Source: Novosphingobium sediminis
GTDB lineage: Bacteria > Pseudomonadota > Alphaproteobacteria > Sphingomonadales > Sphingomonadaceae
Length of the DNA stretch: 64,000 nt
NCBI RefSeq assembly: GCF_007991615.1
Contig: NZ_BJYR01000009.1
Span: forward strand, 153,172 to 217,171
Direction: 5' to 3'
Made by a program: the position numbers and the translations under genes
Shown here: in pieces, positions 1 to 9,912 of the stretch
Position numbering within the stretch: position 1 is the first letter of the stretch
How the letters are laid out: the number at the start of each line of letters is the position of its first letter
Notes under the pieces: model-generated
What the model was told of the DNA's origin: nothing
The model's database searches: none
Seen by the model: only the letters and a program-made list of their open reading frames with translations

Positions 1-3000
1 GCGACGATACGCTGATCGGCGGCGGCGGCGCTGATGCGCTCGTTGGCGGCGACGGGTTCGACACGGCAGACTATTCCGCGGCGAGCGCTGCCGTCGCGGT
101 CGCTCTCGATGGCAGCGCCGGCACCGCAGGCGATGCGACCGGCGATACGCTGTCTACCATCGAGCGGCTGATCGGCTCGTCCGCCGACGATACGCTTGGC
201 GGTTCGGCGGGTGATGACACCATCCTTGGCGGCGACGGGGCCGATATCATCAGCGGCGGCGCGGGCAACGATACGCTCTTCGGCGGGACCGGAGACGATA
301 AGCTGATCGGCGGCGCAGGGGCGGATGCGCTCGATGGCGGTGCGGGCTTCGATACCGCGAGCTATGCCGGATCGGCCAGCGCGGTCACCGTCACGCTCGG
401 CGGCGCGGCGGGCAGCCGCGGTGATGCGGCGGGCGATACTCTGGTGAGCATCGAACAGCTGATCGGCTCGGCCTTCGACGACCGCCTCACCGGTTCCGCC
501 GCCAACGAAACCTTCCGCGCCGGGGCCGGTAACGATGTGGTCACCGGCGGCGACGGGGACGACGAACTCTTTGGCGAGGCGGGCGACGATACGCTGATCG
601 GCGGCACCGGGGCAGACCTGCTCGACGGCGGCCTCGGCACCGATACCGTGTCCTACGCCACCTCGCTCAGCGCCGTAACCATCAACCTCGATGGCACCGC
701 CTCGGTCGGCGGCGATGCGGATGGCGATGTCATCCTCAATGTCGAACGCGTGATCGGCTCGGGCTTCAACGATGTGTTCAACGGCTCGGCGAATGCCGAT
801 CAGATTGATGGCGGCGCGGGGGACGACCTCTTTAACGCCAGCGCCGGGGTCGATCTGCTCACCGGCGGCGCAGGGTTCGATACCGCGGACTACAGCGCCG
901 GCACCGCTGCCGTCACCGTGCGCATGGATGGCGCGGCGTCCTCTGGCGGGCTTGCCGAAGGCGATGTTCTGAGCGGTATCGAGCAAGTCATCGGCACGGC
1001 CTTTGCCGATACGGTGGTCGGCTCGTCTGCTGCCGATACGATCCTCGGCGGCGATGGCGACGATACGCTATCGGGCGGCGCGGGCGCAGACAGCCTCTCC
1101 GGCGGCAATGGCGATGATACGCTGATCGGCGGCACCGGGGCGGACGCGCTCGATGGCGGTGCGGGCTTCGATACGGCCGACTATTCGGGCGCTGCCTCCG
1201 CCGTTGCGGTGCGCATGGACGGGGTCTCCGGCACGCTTGGCGATGGCCTCGGCGATGTGCTCACCGGGATCGAGCGCGTCGTCGGCTCGGCTTATGCCGA
1301 TAGCCTGCTCGGCTCCGCTGCGGCGGATGTCATCGAAGGCGGCGCGGGTGATGATGCGATCCAGGGCGCGGCGGGCGATGACACGCTGTCCGGCGGCAGC
1401 GGCAACGATACGCTCGAAGGCGGCCTCGGTGCAGACCAGATCGACGGCGGCCTTGGCGCCGATATCGCGGACTACGCCAATTCGGCCTCGGGCGTCACTA
1501 TCGCCACCGACGGCAGCACCGGCAGCGGCGGCGATGCCGCGGGCGATGTGCTCACCGGCATCGAGACGATCCGCGGCTCTACCTTTGCTGACATGCTCGG
1601 CGGCAGCGCGGGCGCAGATACCCTGCTTGGCCAATCGGGCGATGACGTGCTGGCAGGCCTCGGCGGCGCAGACGTGCTCTCCGGCGGCGAAGGCTTCGAT
1701 ACGGCAGACTACGCGGCCTCCACCGGCGCGGTCACTGTCGATCTCGCCGCAGGCACCGGCACCACGGGCGATGCAGCCGGCGATACCCTCAGCAGCATCG
1801 AACGCGTCGTCGGCTCGGCCTTTGCGGACCGCCTGACCGGTTCGGCCAATGCCGATGTGCTCGAAGGCGGCGCGGGCGATGATCGGCTCGATGGCGGCGC
1901 GGGGGCGGATACCCTGCTCGGCGGCGCGGGTGATGATACGCTGATCGGCGGCACCGGCAGCGATGTGCTCGATGGCGGCACCGGCTTCGACACGGCGGAC
2001 TACACCGCCAGCACGCAGGGCGTGACGGTCTACAACAACGGCGTCGATCCGGGATCGGGCGGCGCGGCCACGGGCGATGTGCTGATCGGCATCGAGCGCG
2101 TGCTCGGCTCCGCCTTTGCCGATGTGCTGGTGGGCGGAAGCGCCGCTGAAACCCTGATCGCGGGCGATGGCAACGATGTGATCGAAGGCGGCGCAGGCGC
2201 CGATGCGATCGATGGCGGCGCCGGCTCCGATACCGCATCCTACGAACACGCCGCCGCTGCGGTTACCGTCAGCCTTGCGGCTGGTGGCGGCAACGGCAGC
2301 GGCTCGGCGGGCGAGGCGGCAGGCGATGTCCTCACCGGGATCGAGCGCCTGCTTGGTTCGGACTATGGCGATACGCTGATCGGCGGCGCGGCGGTCGATA
2401 CGCTGGAAGGCGGCGCGGGCGATGATCTGCTTGTCGCGGGCGCGGGCATCGACACGATGATCGGCGGCACCGGCAACGATACCGCCGATTATTCCGGCGC
2501 GGCCGCCGGGATCGCCATCGCGCTCGATGGCAGCGCCGGCAGCGGCGATATTGCAGCAGGCGACAGGCTCACCGGGATCGAAGGCGTGATCGGCTCGGCC
2601 TATGCCGATACGATCACCGGCACGTTCTCCAACGACACGCTGAGCGGCGGCGGCGGCAACGATGTGCTGTCGGGCGGTAGCGGCGCGGATATGCTGCTTG
2701 GCGGCGCGGGCGATGATCTCCTTTCGGGCGATGGCGGCGCCGATGTGCTCGATGGCGGCGCGGGGACCGATACCGTCAGCTACGCAGGCTCGGTCAGCGG
2801 CGTTGCCGTCGATCTTGCCGCAGGCACCGCCACCGGCGGCGATGCACAGGGCGATACCTTCGTCTCGGTCGAACGCTTCACCGGCTCGCGCGGCAGCGAC
2901 ACGTTCATCGGCGGCACCGGCGACGACTGGTTCGATGGCTTCGACGGCAACGACACGCTCTCTGGCGGCGGGGGCAATGATACGCTCCTTGGCGGCATCG

Positions 3001-6000
3001 GCGATGATACGCTCTCGGGCGGGGCCGGGGCCGACACCATCGACGGCGGCGCAGGTTCCGACACTGCCGACTATTCCGCATCTTCGTCCGGCGTCACCAT
3101 CCGCACCGGCGGCGCTTCCAGCGGCGGCGATGCCGAGGGCGATACGCTTGCCAATATCGAGCGCGTCGTCGGCTCGGCTTTCGCGGACCGCTTCGAAGGC
3201 CGCAGCGCAGACGAGGAATTCGTCGGCGGTGCGGGGGACGATACGTTCATCGCCTCGGGCGGCGCGGATATCTACCACGGCGATGCGGGAATTGACGTGG
3301 TCGATTACTCTGCCTCCACCAGCAGCGGCATGCTGATCTACATGGACGGCGGCTTCGGCGGCACCGGCGATGCGGCGGGGGACCGGCTGTTCGATATCGA
3401 AACCGTGATCGGCTCGGCGCAGAACGACACGATCATTGCCGCAGCCACCGGCTCGACCATCCTTGCAGGGAGCGGCAACGATACGCTGACCGGCGCGGAC
3501 GGCGCGGACGTGCTCGATGGCGGCGCGGGGGATGACACCATCGTCACCGGTCTCGGCGCCGATCAGGTCACGGGCGGATCGGGCACCGACATTGTCGATT
3601 ACCGCAATTCGAACGCCGCGATCACGGTCACCAACAATGGTTCGGCGGGTTCCGGCGGCTGGGCTGCGGGCGATGTCCTGTCCGCCGTCGAGGTGATCTA
3701 CGGCTCGCTCAACTATGGCGATACGCTGCGCGGCGGCACAACTGCGGCCACCGCGCTCTATGGCTGGGGCGGCAACGATACCTTCGTCTCGTTCGGCCAG
3801 GCAGACAGCATCGACGGCGGCACCGGCAGCGATACGGTCGATTATTCGGCCAGCCTTACCGGCGTGACCGTGCGGCTGGACGGCACGGCCTCCAGCGGCG
3901 GCGATGCGGAGGGCGATACGATCACCGGCGTCGAACGCGTGATCGGCTCGGCATTGGCCGATACGCTGATCGGGGCGGGCTTCAACGAGACGCTGCTCGG
4001 CGGAGATGGCGACGATACGCTGGTCGGAGGGGCCGGGGCGGATACGCTCGACGGCGGCAACGGCTTCGACACGGCGGACTATTCCAACGCAGGCGGTGTG
4101 ATCGTGCGCATGGACGGCACGGCGGGCAGCGCGGGCGAGGCCAATGGCGATGTGCTGCTCAACGTTGAACGCGTGATCGGCTCGGCGCTGTCCGATGTGA
4201 TCTATGGCTCCGCGAACGCCGATACGATCTTCGGCGGCGGCGGCGATGATGTGCTCGCACCGGGGCTCGGCGCCGATACGCTCGATGGCGGCGCGGGCAC
4301 CGATACGGTGGACTATACGAGCTCCGCCAGCGCGCTGACGGTGAACGTCACCAATGCCGCGCTCTCCACCGGGCTGGCGCAAGGCGATACCTTTGCGAAC
4401 ATCGAGGTATGGTCGCTTTCTGCCTTCAACGACAGCTTCATCGGCGCTGCCGGCGCGGAAACCGTCTACGGCAATGATGGCAACGACACGCTCGATACCG
4501 GTGCGGGGAATGACACGCTCTACGGCGGCAACGGCAACGATACGCTGATCGGCGGCACCGGCACCAACAACACCGGCGGCGATGCGGATGGCGATTTCTT
4601 CGTTCCCGGCACGGTCGAGAACGCCATTGGTTCGGCCTTCGACGATACGATCACCGGCAGCGCGGGTGTGAACACCCTCCGGGGCGGCGCCGGCAACGAT
4701 GTGATCCTCGGCGGCGCCGGAGCAGACGTGATGGATGGCGGCACCGGCACCGATACCGTCAGCTATCTCGGCGCGGCGGTCGGCGTCACCGTCAGCCTCC
4801 TCACCGGCACGGCGAGCGGCGGCGATGCGGCGGGTGATACGCTCACCGGGTTCGAGAACATCCAGGGCGGCAACGGCGCCGATACGCTGACGGGCGATGC
4901 GAATGCCAACACGATCTGGGGCAGCTTCGGCAACGATACCATCCAGGGCGGTGCGGGGGCCGATACGCTCTATGGCGACGACGGCGACGATACCATCGAC
5001 GGCGGCGCGGGGGCCGATGTGCTCGATGGTGGCAACGGCGCCAACACGCTGAGCTATGCTTCCGCCGCATCGGCGGTCGCCGCCAGCCTAGCGACGGGCA
5101 CCGGCACGCTCGGCGAGGCGCAGGGCGATACCTTCACCAACTTCGTCAACCTGATCGGCTCAGGCTTCAACGATACGCTTGTCGGCAGCAATGGCGGCAA
5201 CACGATCCGCGGCGGCGCCGGTGATGATAGCATCGATGGCGGCGCCGGGAGCGACGCGCTCTATGGCGATGCCGGCAACGACACGTTCCTCGGCGGCAGC
5301 GGCTTCGATTTCATGGATGGCGGTGCGGGCACCGATACCGTCGATTATTCGGGTGCCGGCAGTTCGGTAACGGCGGATCTCAATGCCGGCAGCGGCACGG
5401 CCGGCGATGCGCTCGGCGATACTTATGTCGCCATCGAGAACCTCACCGGCTCGGCCTTTGGCGACGTGCTTCAGGGCAATGCATCGAACAATGTGCTCAG
5501 CGGCGGCGATGGCAACGATGGCCTCGTCGGCCTTGGCGGGAATGACATCATTCTCGGCGGCAATGGCAACGATACGATTTCCGGCGGTTCCGGCGCCGAT
5601 GCGCTCGATGGCGGCGCGGGCGTCAACACGCTGTTTTTCGGCACCAACGCCAGCTTCCCCAACAGCGTCGCCGTGACCACCGGTGTCACCATCAATCTCG
5701 ACGGTGTCACGCTCGGCGTGGGCGGCGATGCGGCGGGCGATACCTACAAGAACTTCCAGATCATCTATCTCACCAACCAGAACGACAGCGTGACCGGCAC
5801 TGCCGCCGATGAATGGTTCCGCGGTCTTGGCGGTGCGGATGCGATCAACGGCGGCGCGGGCACCGATACCGTCAGCTACTACGGCTCGGGCGCGGTCACC
5901 GTCGGGCTTGATGGCACCGCGGGCAGCGGCAACGAGGCGCAGGGCGACGTTCTCACCAACATCGAGATACTGCAGGGCACCCAGTTCGACGACACGCTCT

Positions 6001-8138
6001 GGGGCGGCTCCGGCGACAACACGATCTACGGCATGGAAGGCAACGATACGCTGCGCGGCGATGCCGGCGCCGACTTGCTCGATGGCGGCACAGGTTCGGA
6101 CACCGTCAGCTATGCGAGCTCTGCATCCGGCGTCATCGCCAGCCTGCTGGCCGGTAGTGGCAGCGCCGGTGATGCGGCAGGCGATGCCTATGTCAGCATC
6201 GAGAACCTCACCGGCTCGGGCAGCGCCGACACGCTGATCGGCGATGCTGGTGCCAACGTGCTGAGCGGCGGCGCGGGCGATGATTTCCTGCGCGGCGGGG
6301 CCGGCGCCGATACGCTGAGCGGCGGCAACGGCTTCGACACGGCCGACTATTCGGATTCCACCGCCGCCGTCTCGGTCTATCTCGATGGCACCTCGGCCAA
6401 CGGGGGCTTCGCGCAGGGCGATGTGCTGACCTCGGTCGAAGGGCTGATCGGCTCGTCCTTCAACGATACGCTGGTCGGCTCGAATTCGAACGAGACCATC
6501 AGCGGCGGCGACGGCGATGATACGATCAGCGGGTTCGTCGGCGATGACACGCTGAACGGCGGAAATGGCAACGACTTCATCGACGGCGGCACCGGGGCCG
6601 ACACCGTGGACGGCGGTGCAGGCACCGATACGTTCACTTATGCCAATTCGACCGGCGGGGTGACCGCGTATCTCGATGGCACCGCCGGTAGCGGCAACGA
6701 GGCCACCGGTGACCGCATCACCGGCGTCGAGATCCTCATCGGCTCCGCTTTCGACGATACGCTGTGGGGCACCGCGGGTGCGGACACGTTGCAGGGCGGC
6801 AATGGCAACGACGTGCTGGTCGGCGGCGCGGGGGCAGATGTGCTCGATGGCGGCGCGGGGGCGGACAGCGTCTCCTTCGCCAATTCCGCCAGCGCGATCA
6901 TCGCAAGTTTCGCCAGCGGCAGCCTCGTCGTCGCGGCGTCCGATGCGGTGGGTGACAGCTACATCTCGATCGAAGGCGTCGTCGGCTCCGCGCTGGACGA
7001 TACCCTGCGCGGCGGGGCGGGTATAGAACTGCTCGATGGCGGCCTCGGCGATGATACGCTCTACGGCAGCGCCGGTGCCGATACGCTCATCGGCGGCGGC
7101 GGGTTCGATACGATCGACTACTCCGCCTCCGCTTCGGCGATCACCGCCCGGCTCGATGGCACGGCGTCCGGCGGCGGTGACGCAGCGGGCGATCTGCTCT
7201 CGGGCATCGAGCAAGTGATCGGCACCTCGCTCGCGGATACCTTCCTCGGTTCCGGCGCCGACGAAACCTTCCGCGGCGGCGGCGGTGACGACACGATGAC
7301 CGGCGGCGCGGGCAACGACACGCTCTATGGCGAGGCGGGCAACGATCTGCTGAACGGCGGCCTCGGCAGCGACCTGCTCGATGGCGGCGCGGGCACCGAT
7401 ACGGCGACTTATGCCAATTCCACGCTCGGCGTTGCAGCCAACCTTGCGGATAGCTCGTTCAACACCAACGAGGCGGCGGGCGATAGCTATGCCAGCATCG
7501 AGAACCTGATCGGCTCGGCCTTCAATGACCGGCTTACCGGTGACGGCGCCAACAACGTGCTCGATGGCGGCGCAGGCAACGATCGGCTCGCGGGCGGCGC
7601 GGGCGCAGACAGCCTGATCGGCGGCGCCGGAACCGATATCGCCGATTACTCGCAATCGGGCAGCGCGGTGGCCTTGTCACTCGGCGGCGGCGGCGCGGGG
7701 ACCGGCACCGGCAGCGCGGGCGATGCTGCGGGCGATACCCTGTCCGGCATCGAAAGCGTGATCGGTTCCAGCTTCGCCGATAGCTTCACGCTGATCCTCG
7801 GCGCGGGCTTCAGCGTGGATGGCGGGGCGGGCAGCGATACGGTCGCGCTCGCCGCCAATGCCGGCACGGTCGATTCCGCGCAGCTCGCCGGAGTGCTCAG
7901 CCGGGTCGAGACGATAGACTTCACCGCCAGCGGCACCAACGCCAGCCTCACGGTCGATGCCAGCTTCATCCAGAGCGTCACCGGCGCGGGCAACGCCTCG
8001 CACCTGACGGTCGATTTCGATGCAGGCGATACGCTGCAGATCGGCAGCGGGGCATTCTATACCCAGAGCGGGAACGACTACGCCTTCTACAGCGACAGCA
8101 GCCTGACGACGACCGTGGCGCAGCTTTCGGTGATCTGA
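1..8138 (+). CDS. Giant RTX (hemolysin-type calcium-binding repeat) protein, 5' end outside window
   Basis: The reading frame is open from the left edge (codons from base 3) and ends with TGA, giving 2711 residues without its N-terminus. It is made almost entirely of RTX nonapeptides (GGxGxDxLx), which fold into a calcium-binding beta roll. Blocks of nonapeptides alternate with a beta-rich spacer of the type DTADYSxSxxxVTVxLDG followed by GGDAxGDxLxxIExVIGSxFxD. I count about 30 copies of this spacer. The last ~110 residues leave the repeat and end in a hydrophobic tail (TTTVAQLSVI), as expected for a C-terminal type I secretion signal. Lysine is almost absent and I saw no cysteine, consistent with an acidic extracellular protein. 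No ABC exporter, membrane fusion protein or TolC gene lies on this side. Adhesin, surface-layer and enzyme roles are all possible; the missing N-terminus would decide. Confidence 0.93.
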   Translation, partial: DDTLIGGGGADALVGGDGFDTADYSAASAAVAVALDGSAGTAGDATGDTLSTIERLIGSSADDTLGGSAGDDTILGGDGADIISGGAGNDTLFGGTGDDKLIGGAGADALDGGAGFDTASYAGSASAVTVTLGGAAGSRGDAAGDTLVSIEQLIGSAFDDRLTGSAANETFRAGAGNDVVTGGDGDDELFGEAGDDTLIGGTGADLLDGGLGTDTVSYATSLSAVTINLDGTASVGGDADGDVILNVERVIGSGFNDVFNGSANADQIDGGAGDDLFNASAGVDLLTGGAGFDTADYSAGTAAVTVRMDGAASSGGLAEGDVLSGIEQVIGTAFADTVVGSSAADTILGGDGDDTLSGGAGADSLSGGNGDDTLIGGTGADALDGGAGFDTADYSGAASAVAVRMDGVSGTLGDGLGDVLTGIERVVGSAYADSLLGSAAADVIEGGAGDDAIQGAAGDDTLSGGSGNDTLEGGLGADQIDGGLGADIADYANSASGVTIATDGSTGSGGDAAGDVLTGIETIRGSTFADMLGGSAGADTLLGQSGDDVLAGLGGADVLSGGEGFDTADYAASTGAVTVDLAAGTGTTGDAAGDTLSSIERVVGSAFADRLTGSANADVLEGGAGDDRLDGGAGADTLLGGAGDDTLIGGTGSDVLDGGTGFDTADYTASTQGVTVYNNGVDPGSGGAATGDVLIGIERVLGSAFADVLVGGSAAETLIAGDGNDVIEGGAGADAIDGGAGSDTASYEHAAAAVTVSLAAGGGNGSGSAGEAAGDVLTGIERLLGSDYGDTLIGGAAVDTLEGGAGDDLLVAGAGIDTMIGGTGNDTADYSGAAAGIAIALDGSAGSGDIAAGDRLTGIEGVIGSAYADTITGTFSNDTLSGGGGNDVLSGGSGADMLLGGAGDDLLSGDGGADVLDGGAGTDTVSYAGSVSGVAVDLAAGTATGGDAQGDTFVSVERFTGSRGSDTFIGGTGDDWFDGFDGNDTLSGGGGNDTLLGGIGDDTLSGGAGADTIDGGAGSDTADYSASSSGVTIRTGGASSGGDAEGDTLANIERVVGSAFADRFEGRSADEEFVGGAGDDTFIASGGADIYHGDAGIDVVDYSASTSSGMLIYMDGGFGGTGDAAGDRLFDIETVIGSAQNDTIIAAATGSTILAGSGNDTLTGADGADVLDGGAGDDTIVTGLGADQVTGGSGTDIVDYRNSNAAITVTNNGSAGSGGWAAGDVLSAVEVIYGSLNYGDTLRGGTTAATALYGWGGNDTFVSFGQADSIDGGTGSDTVDYSASLTGVTVRLDGTASSGGDAEGDTITGVERVIGSALADTLIGAGFNETLLGGDGDDTLVGGAGADTLDGGNGFDTADYSNAGGVIVRMDGTAGSAGEANGDVLLNVERVIGSALSDVIYGSANADTIFGGGGDDVLAPGLGADTLDGGAGTDTVDYTSSASALTVNVTNAALSTGLAQGDTFANIEVWSLSAFNDSFIGAAGAETVYGNDGNDTLDTGAGNDTLYGGNGNDTLIGGTGTNNTGGDADGDFFVPGTVENAIGSAFDDTITGSAGVNTLRGGAGNDVILGGAGADVMDGGTGTDTVSYLGAAVGVTVSLLTGTASGGDAAGDTLTGFENIQGGNGADTLTGDANANTIWGSFGNDTIQGGAGADTLYGDDGDDTIDGGAGADVLDGGNGANTLSYASAASAVAASLATGTGTLGEAQGDTFTNFVNLIGSGFNDTLVGSNGGNTIRGGAGDDSIDGGAGSDALYGDAGNDTFLGGSGFDFMDGGAGTDTVDYSGAGSSVTADLNAGSGTAGDALGDTYVAIENLTGSAFGDVLQGNASNNVLSGGDGNDGLVGLGGNDIILGGNGNDTISGGSGADALDGGAGVNTLFFGTNASFPNSVAVTTGVTINLDGVTLGVGGDAAGDTYKNFQIIYLTNQNDSVTGTAADEWFRGLGGADAINGGAGTDTVSYYGSGAVTVGLDGTAGSGNEAQGDVLTNIEILQGTQFDDTLWGGSGDNTIYGMEGNDTLRGDAGADLLDGGTGSDTVSYASSASGVIASLLAGSGSAGDAAGDAYVSIENLTGSGSADTLIGDAGANVLSGGAGDDFLRGGAGADTLSGGNGFDTADYSDSTAAVSVYLDGTSANGGFAQGDVLTSVEGLIGSSFNDTLVGSNSNETISGGDGDDTISGFVGDDTLNGGNGNDFIDGGTGADTVDGGAGTDTFTYANSTGGVTAYLDGTAGSGNEATGDRITGVEILIGSAFDDTLWGTAGADTLQGGNGNDVLVGGAGADVLDGGAGADSVSFANSASAIIASFASGSLVVAASDAVGDSYISIEGVVGSALDDTLRGGAGIELLDGGLGDDTLYGSAGADTLIGGGGFDTIDYSASASAITARLDGTASGGGDAAGDLLSGIEQVIGTSLADTFLGSGADETFRGGGGDDTMTGGAGNDTLYGEAGNDLLNGGLGSDLLDGGAGTDTATYANSTLGVAANLADSSFNTNEAAGDSYASIENLIGSAFNDRLTGDGANNVLDGGAGNDRLAGGAGADSLIGGAGTDIADYSQSGSAVALSLGGGGAGTGTGSAGDAAGDTLSGIESVIGSSFADSFTLILGAGFSVDGGAGSDTVALAANAGTVDSAQLAGVLSRVETIDFTASGTNASLTVDASFIQSVTGAGNASHLTVDFDAGDTLQIGSGAFYTQSGNDYAFYSDSSLTTTVAQLSVI

Positions 8139-8264
8139 GGTGCAGGTTTCAGGGCTGGGGACGCCCGCCATCCGTTTTGTGCAAGGGTGCCTTGCGGGCC
8201 GGGCGGCTGGTCGCCCGCCGCGGCAAAGCTAAAACAGGTCCAACACCGCATGAAGGTTCCGCAC

Positions 8265-8861
8265 ATGACAGACCCTACCGATCACGCCTTCTCACCCTCG
8301 GTAAAGGCCGCGCAGATCCGCAAGGGTTCGCGCCGCCACTATGCCGGGATGATGATGGCGGACCGGGTGGATGCCCGTCTTGCCGCCTTCATTGCAGAAG
8401 TGCGCAGCTTCTACCTCGGCACTGCAAGCGCAGATGGCCAGCCCTATATCCAGCATCGCGGCGGCCCCAAGGGCTTCCTCAAGGTGCTCGATGACCAGCG
8501 CCTCGGCTTCGCCGATTTTCGCGGCAACCTGCAGTACATCACCACCGGCAATGCGGCGGAAAACCGCAAGGCGTTCATCTTCCTGATGGATTACGCGCAC
8601 CGCCAGCGGATCAAGATCTGGGGCGAGCTCGATGTGATCGAAGGCGATGCCGAACTCAACGCGGCGCTCGCCATGCCCGGTTATCGCGGCGTTCCCGAAC
8701 AGGCGATGGTCTTCACGATCACCGCGTGGGACATCAATTGCCCGCAGCACATCCCGCAATTGCTGCACGCAGAAGATGTCGCCGCAGCGCTCGCCACGCG
8801 CGACGAGCGGATCGCCGCGCTCGAAGCACAGCTCGCCGCCCTTTCAAAAAATGGAACATAG
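8265..8861 (+). CDS. Pyridoxamine 5'-phosphate oxidase-family (FMN-binding split barrel) protein
   Basis: The 198-residue product resembles the PNPOx-like flavin-binding split-barrel family: an N-terminal helix, then the strand [19 protein letters not shown], followed by [19 protein letters not shown], where members of this family bind FMN. The C-terminal ~25 residues ([17 protein letters not shown]) look like a short coiled coil. The frame is open further upstream, but GAAGG lies 8 nt before the ATG chosen here; an ATG 15 nt upstream (8250) lacks a comparable ribosome site. The substrate is unknown; many relatives are annotated only as general stress or flavin-nucleotide-binding proteins. 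It is a single gene, followed by a strong hairpin terminator. Confidence 0.85.
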   Translation: MTDPTDHAFSPSVKAAQIRKGSRRHYAGMMMADRVDARLAAFIAEVRSFYLGTASADGQPYIQHRGGPKGFLKVLDDQRLGFADFRGNLQYITTGNAAENRKAFIFLMDYAHRQRIKIWGELDVIEGDAELNAALAMPGYRGVPEQAMVFTITAWDINCPQHIPQLLHAEDVAAALATRDERIAALEAQLAALSKNGT

Positions 8862-8994
8862 CGTTGCAGTTTATCCCTCTACCAAAGCTAAGTCCCAATA
8901 CCTACATAGAGTGAGCAGCCGCCGGTTCCCCCCCCCTCCCTTCCCGGCGGCCCCTAGCGCTCTGGCGGCACATCCCTGGCCGCGCAGAGCCCCA

Positions 8995-9050
8995 GCACCC
9001 GGGCGGGAGCCATCCCCCCCCCGCATTCCTGCCCGGGTGCCACCCTTTTT
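8995..9050 (+). terminator. Rho-independent terminator after the PNPOx-like gene
   Basis: A 14-bp stem (GCACCCGGGCGGGA pairing with TCCTGCCCGGGTGC, one G-U pair) encloses an 18-nt C-rich loop and is followed by a run of five T. It lies in the 235-nt gap between the PNPOx-like gene and the next gene, about 45 nt before the latter's start codon. Confidence 0.75.
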
Positions 9051-9096
9051 ATTCGGTTCTACCGATCCTCTCCCAGCCTCATGGAAAGGCCCTGTC

Positions 9097-9561
9097 ATGT
9101 CGCGTCCGCCGCTCCCGCCGTTCACCGCTGAAACCGCCGCCCAGAAGGTGCGCCTTGCCGAAGACGGGTGGAACACCCGCGATCCCAAGCGCGTCGCGCT
9201 CGCCTATACCGAGGACACCCAGTGGCGGAACCGCGCCGAGTTCGCGCAGGGCCGCGCCGCGGCCGAAGCGCTGCTCACCCGCAAGTGGGCGCGCGAGCTG
9301 GATTACCGCCTCGTCAAGGAACTCTGGGCCTACACCGAGAACCGCATCGCGGTGCGCTTCGCCTATGAATACCACGACGACAGCGGCCAGTGGTTCCGCG
9401 CCTATGGCAACGAGAACTGGGAATTCGACGAACACGGCCTCATGCGCCGCCGCATCGCCAGCATCAACGAACACCCCATCCGCGCCGACGAACGCAAGCT
9501 CGATTGGCCGCTCAGCCGCCGCCCCGATGATTATCCCAGCCTCACCGAGCTGGGTTTCTGA
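9097..9561 (+). CDS. NTF2-like (DUF1348/SnoaL-like) protein
   Basis: A 154-residue single-domain protein matching the DUF1348 (COG3558) NTF2-like family. Recognisable parts are [20 protein letters not shown], the WRNRAEF segment, and the conserved aromatic run [20 protein letters not shown] near residues 88-107, then [17 protein letters not shown]. Such cone-shaped alpha+beta folds bind small ligands or act as isomerases; the substrate of this family is not established. The start was chosen because GGAAAGG precedes this ATG at 8-14 nt; the longer open frame upstream runs through the terminator and is not coding. Confidence 0.85.
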   Translation: MSRPPLPPFTAETAAQKVRLAEDGWNTRDPKRVALAYTEDTQWRNRAEFAQGRAAAEALLTRKWARELDYRLVKELWAYTENRIAVRFAYEYHDDSGQWFRAYGNENWEFDEHGLMRRRIASINEHPIRADERKLDWPLSRRPDDYPSLTELGF

Positions 9562-9572
9562 AAGCCAGACCG

Positions 9573-9821
9573 ATGAAACTCGCCCGCACCCGCCCGCTCG
9601 CCTTGCATCTCTGCTTCGAACGCCTCAACGCCCGGCCGGAATGGCTGGAAAGCTGGTTGCTCGGCTGGGCCCTGCTCCTCGCCTGGGGCGCCTTCGCGTT
9701 CTTCATCTTCCCCCCTGCTGCGGCAGTGCCCGCGCAGGCCGTGTTCTTTGCGGGCCTGTTCCCGTGGATCCTGCTGCCGGTTGTTCAGGCCTCGGGCTCG
9801 AAGCCCTGCGGCCAGCGGTGA
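9573..9821 (+). CDS. Small two-helix membrane protein, unknown function
   Basis: An 82-residue protein with two predicted membrane segments (WLLGWALLLAWGAFAFFIF and AVFFAGLFPWILLPVVQ) separated by a short Pro/Ala loop. It starts 11 nt after the NTF2-like gene's stop, so it is probably translated from the same message. I do not recognise a family. Confidence 0.5.
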   Translation: MKLARTRPLALHLCFERLNARPEWLESWLLGWALLLAWGAFAFFIFPPAAAVPAQAVFFAGLFPWILLPVVQASGSKPCGQR

Positions 9822-9912
9822 GCGGGGCGGACAGGTTCAGCCGCTAGCGGGGTGTCTGGGATTGGTGGTTAGCTGCCGTTGCACCCACATCCTCTGCTGA
9901 TAAGTTCGTTTG

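Noticed and set aside
1068..4382. 1104-residue open frame on the minus strand within the RTX gene
   Set aside because: It is the complement of a highly repetitive, GGC/GAT-rich coding strand. The predicted protein is Arg/Ala/Asp-rich low-complexity sequence without any domain, and the plus strand is a textbook RTX gene.
5160..7655. 831-residue open frame on the minus strand within the RTX gene
   Set aside because: Same cause: the repeat's codon usage prevents antisense stops. No ribosome site or family features.
1..8138. RTX tandem repeats as a CRISPR or satellite array
   Set aside because: The periodicity is codon-based (27 nt nonapeptides, one frame open throughout) and repeats diverge as protein units do; there are no constant-length unique spacers.
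8862..9096. Coding extension upstream of the NTF2-like gene
   Set aside because: The open frame runs through poly-C runs and a rho-independent terminator; the ATG at 9097 has a ribosome site.
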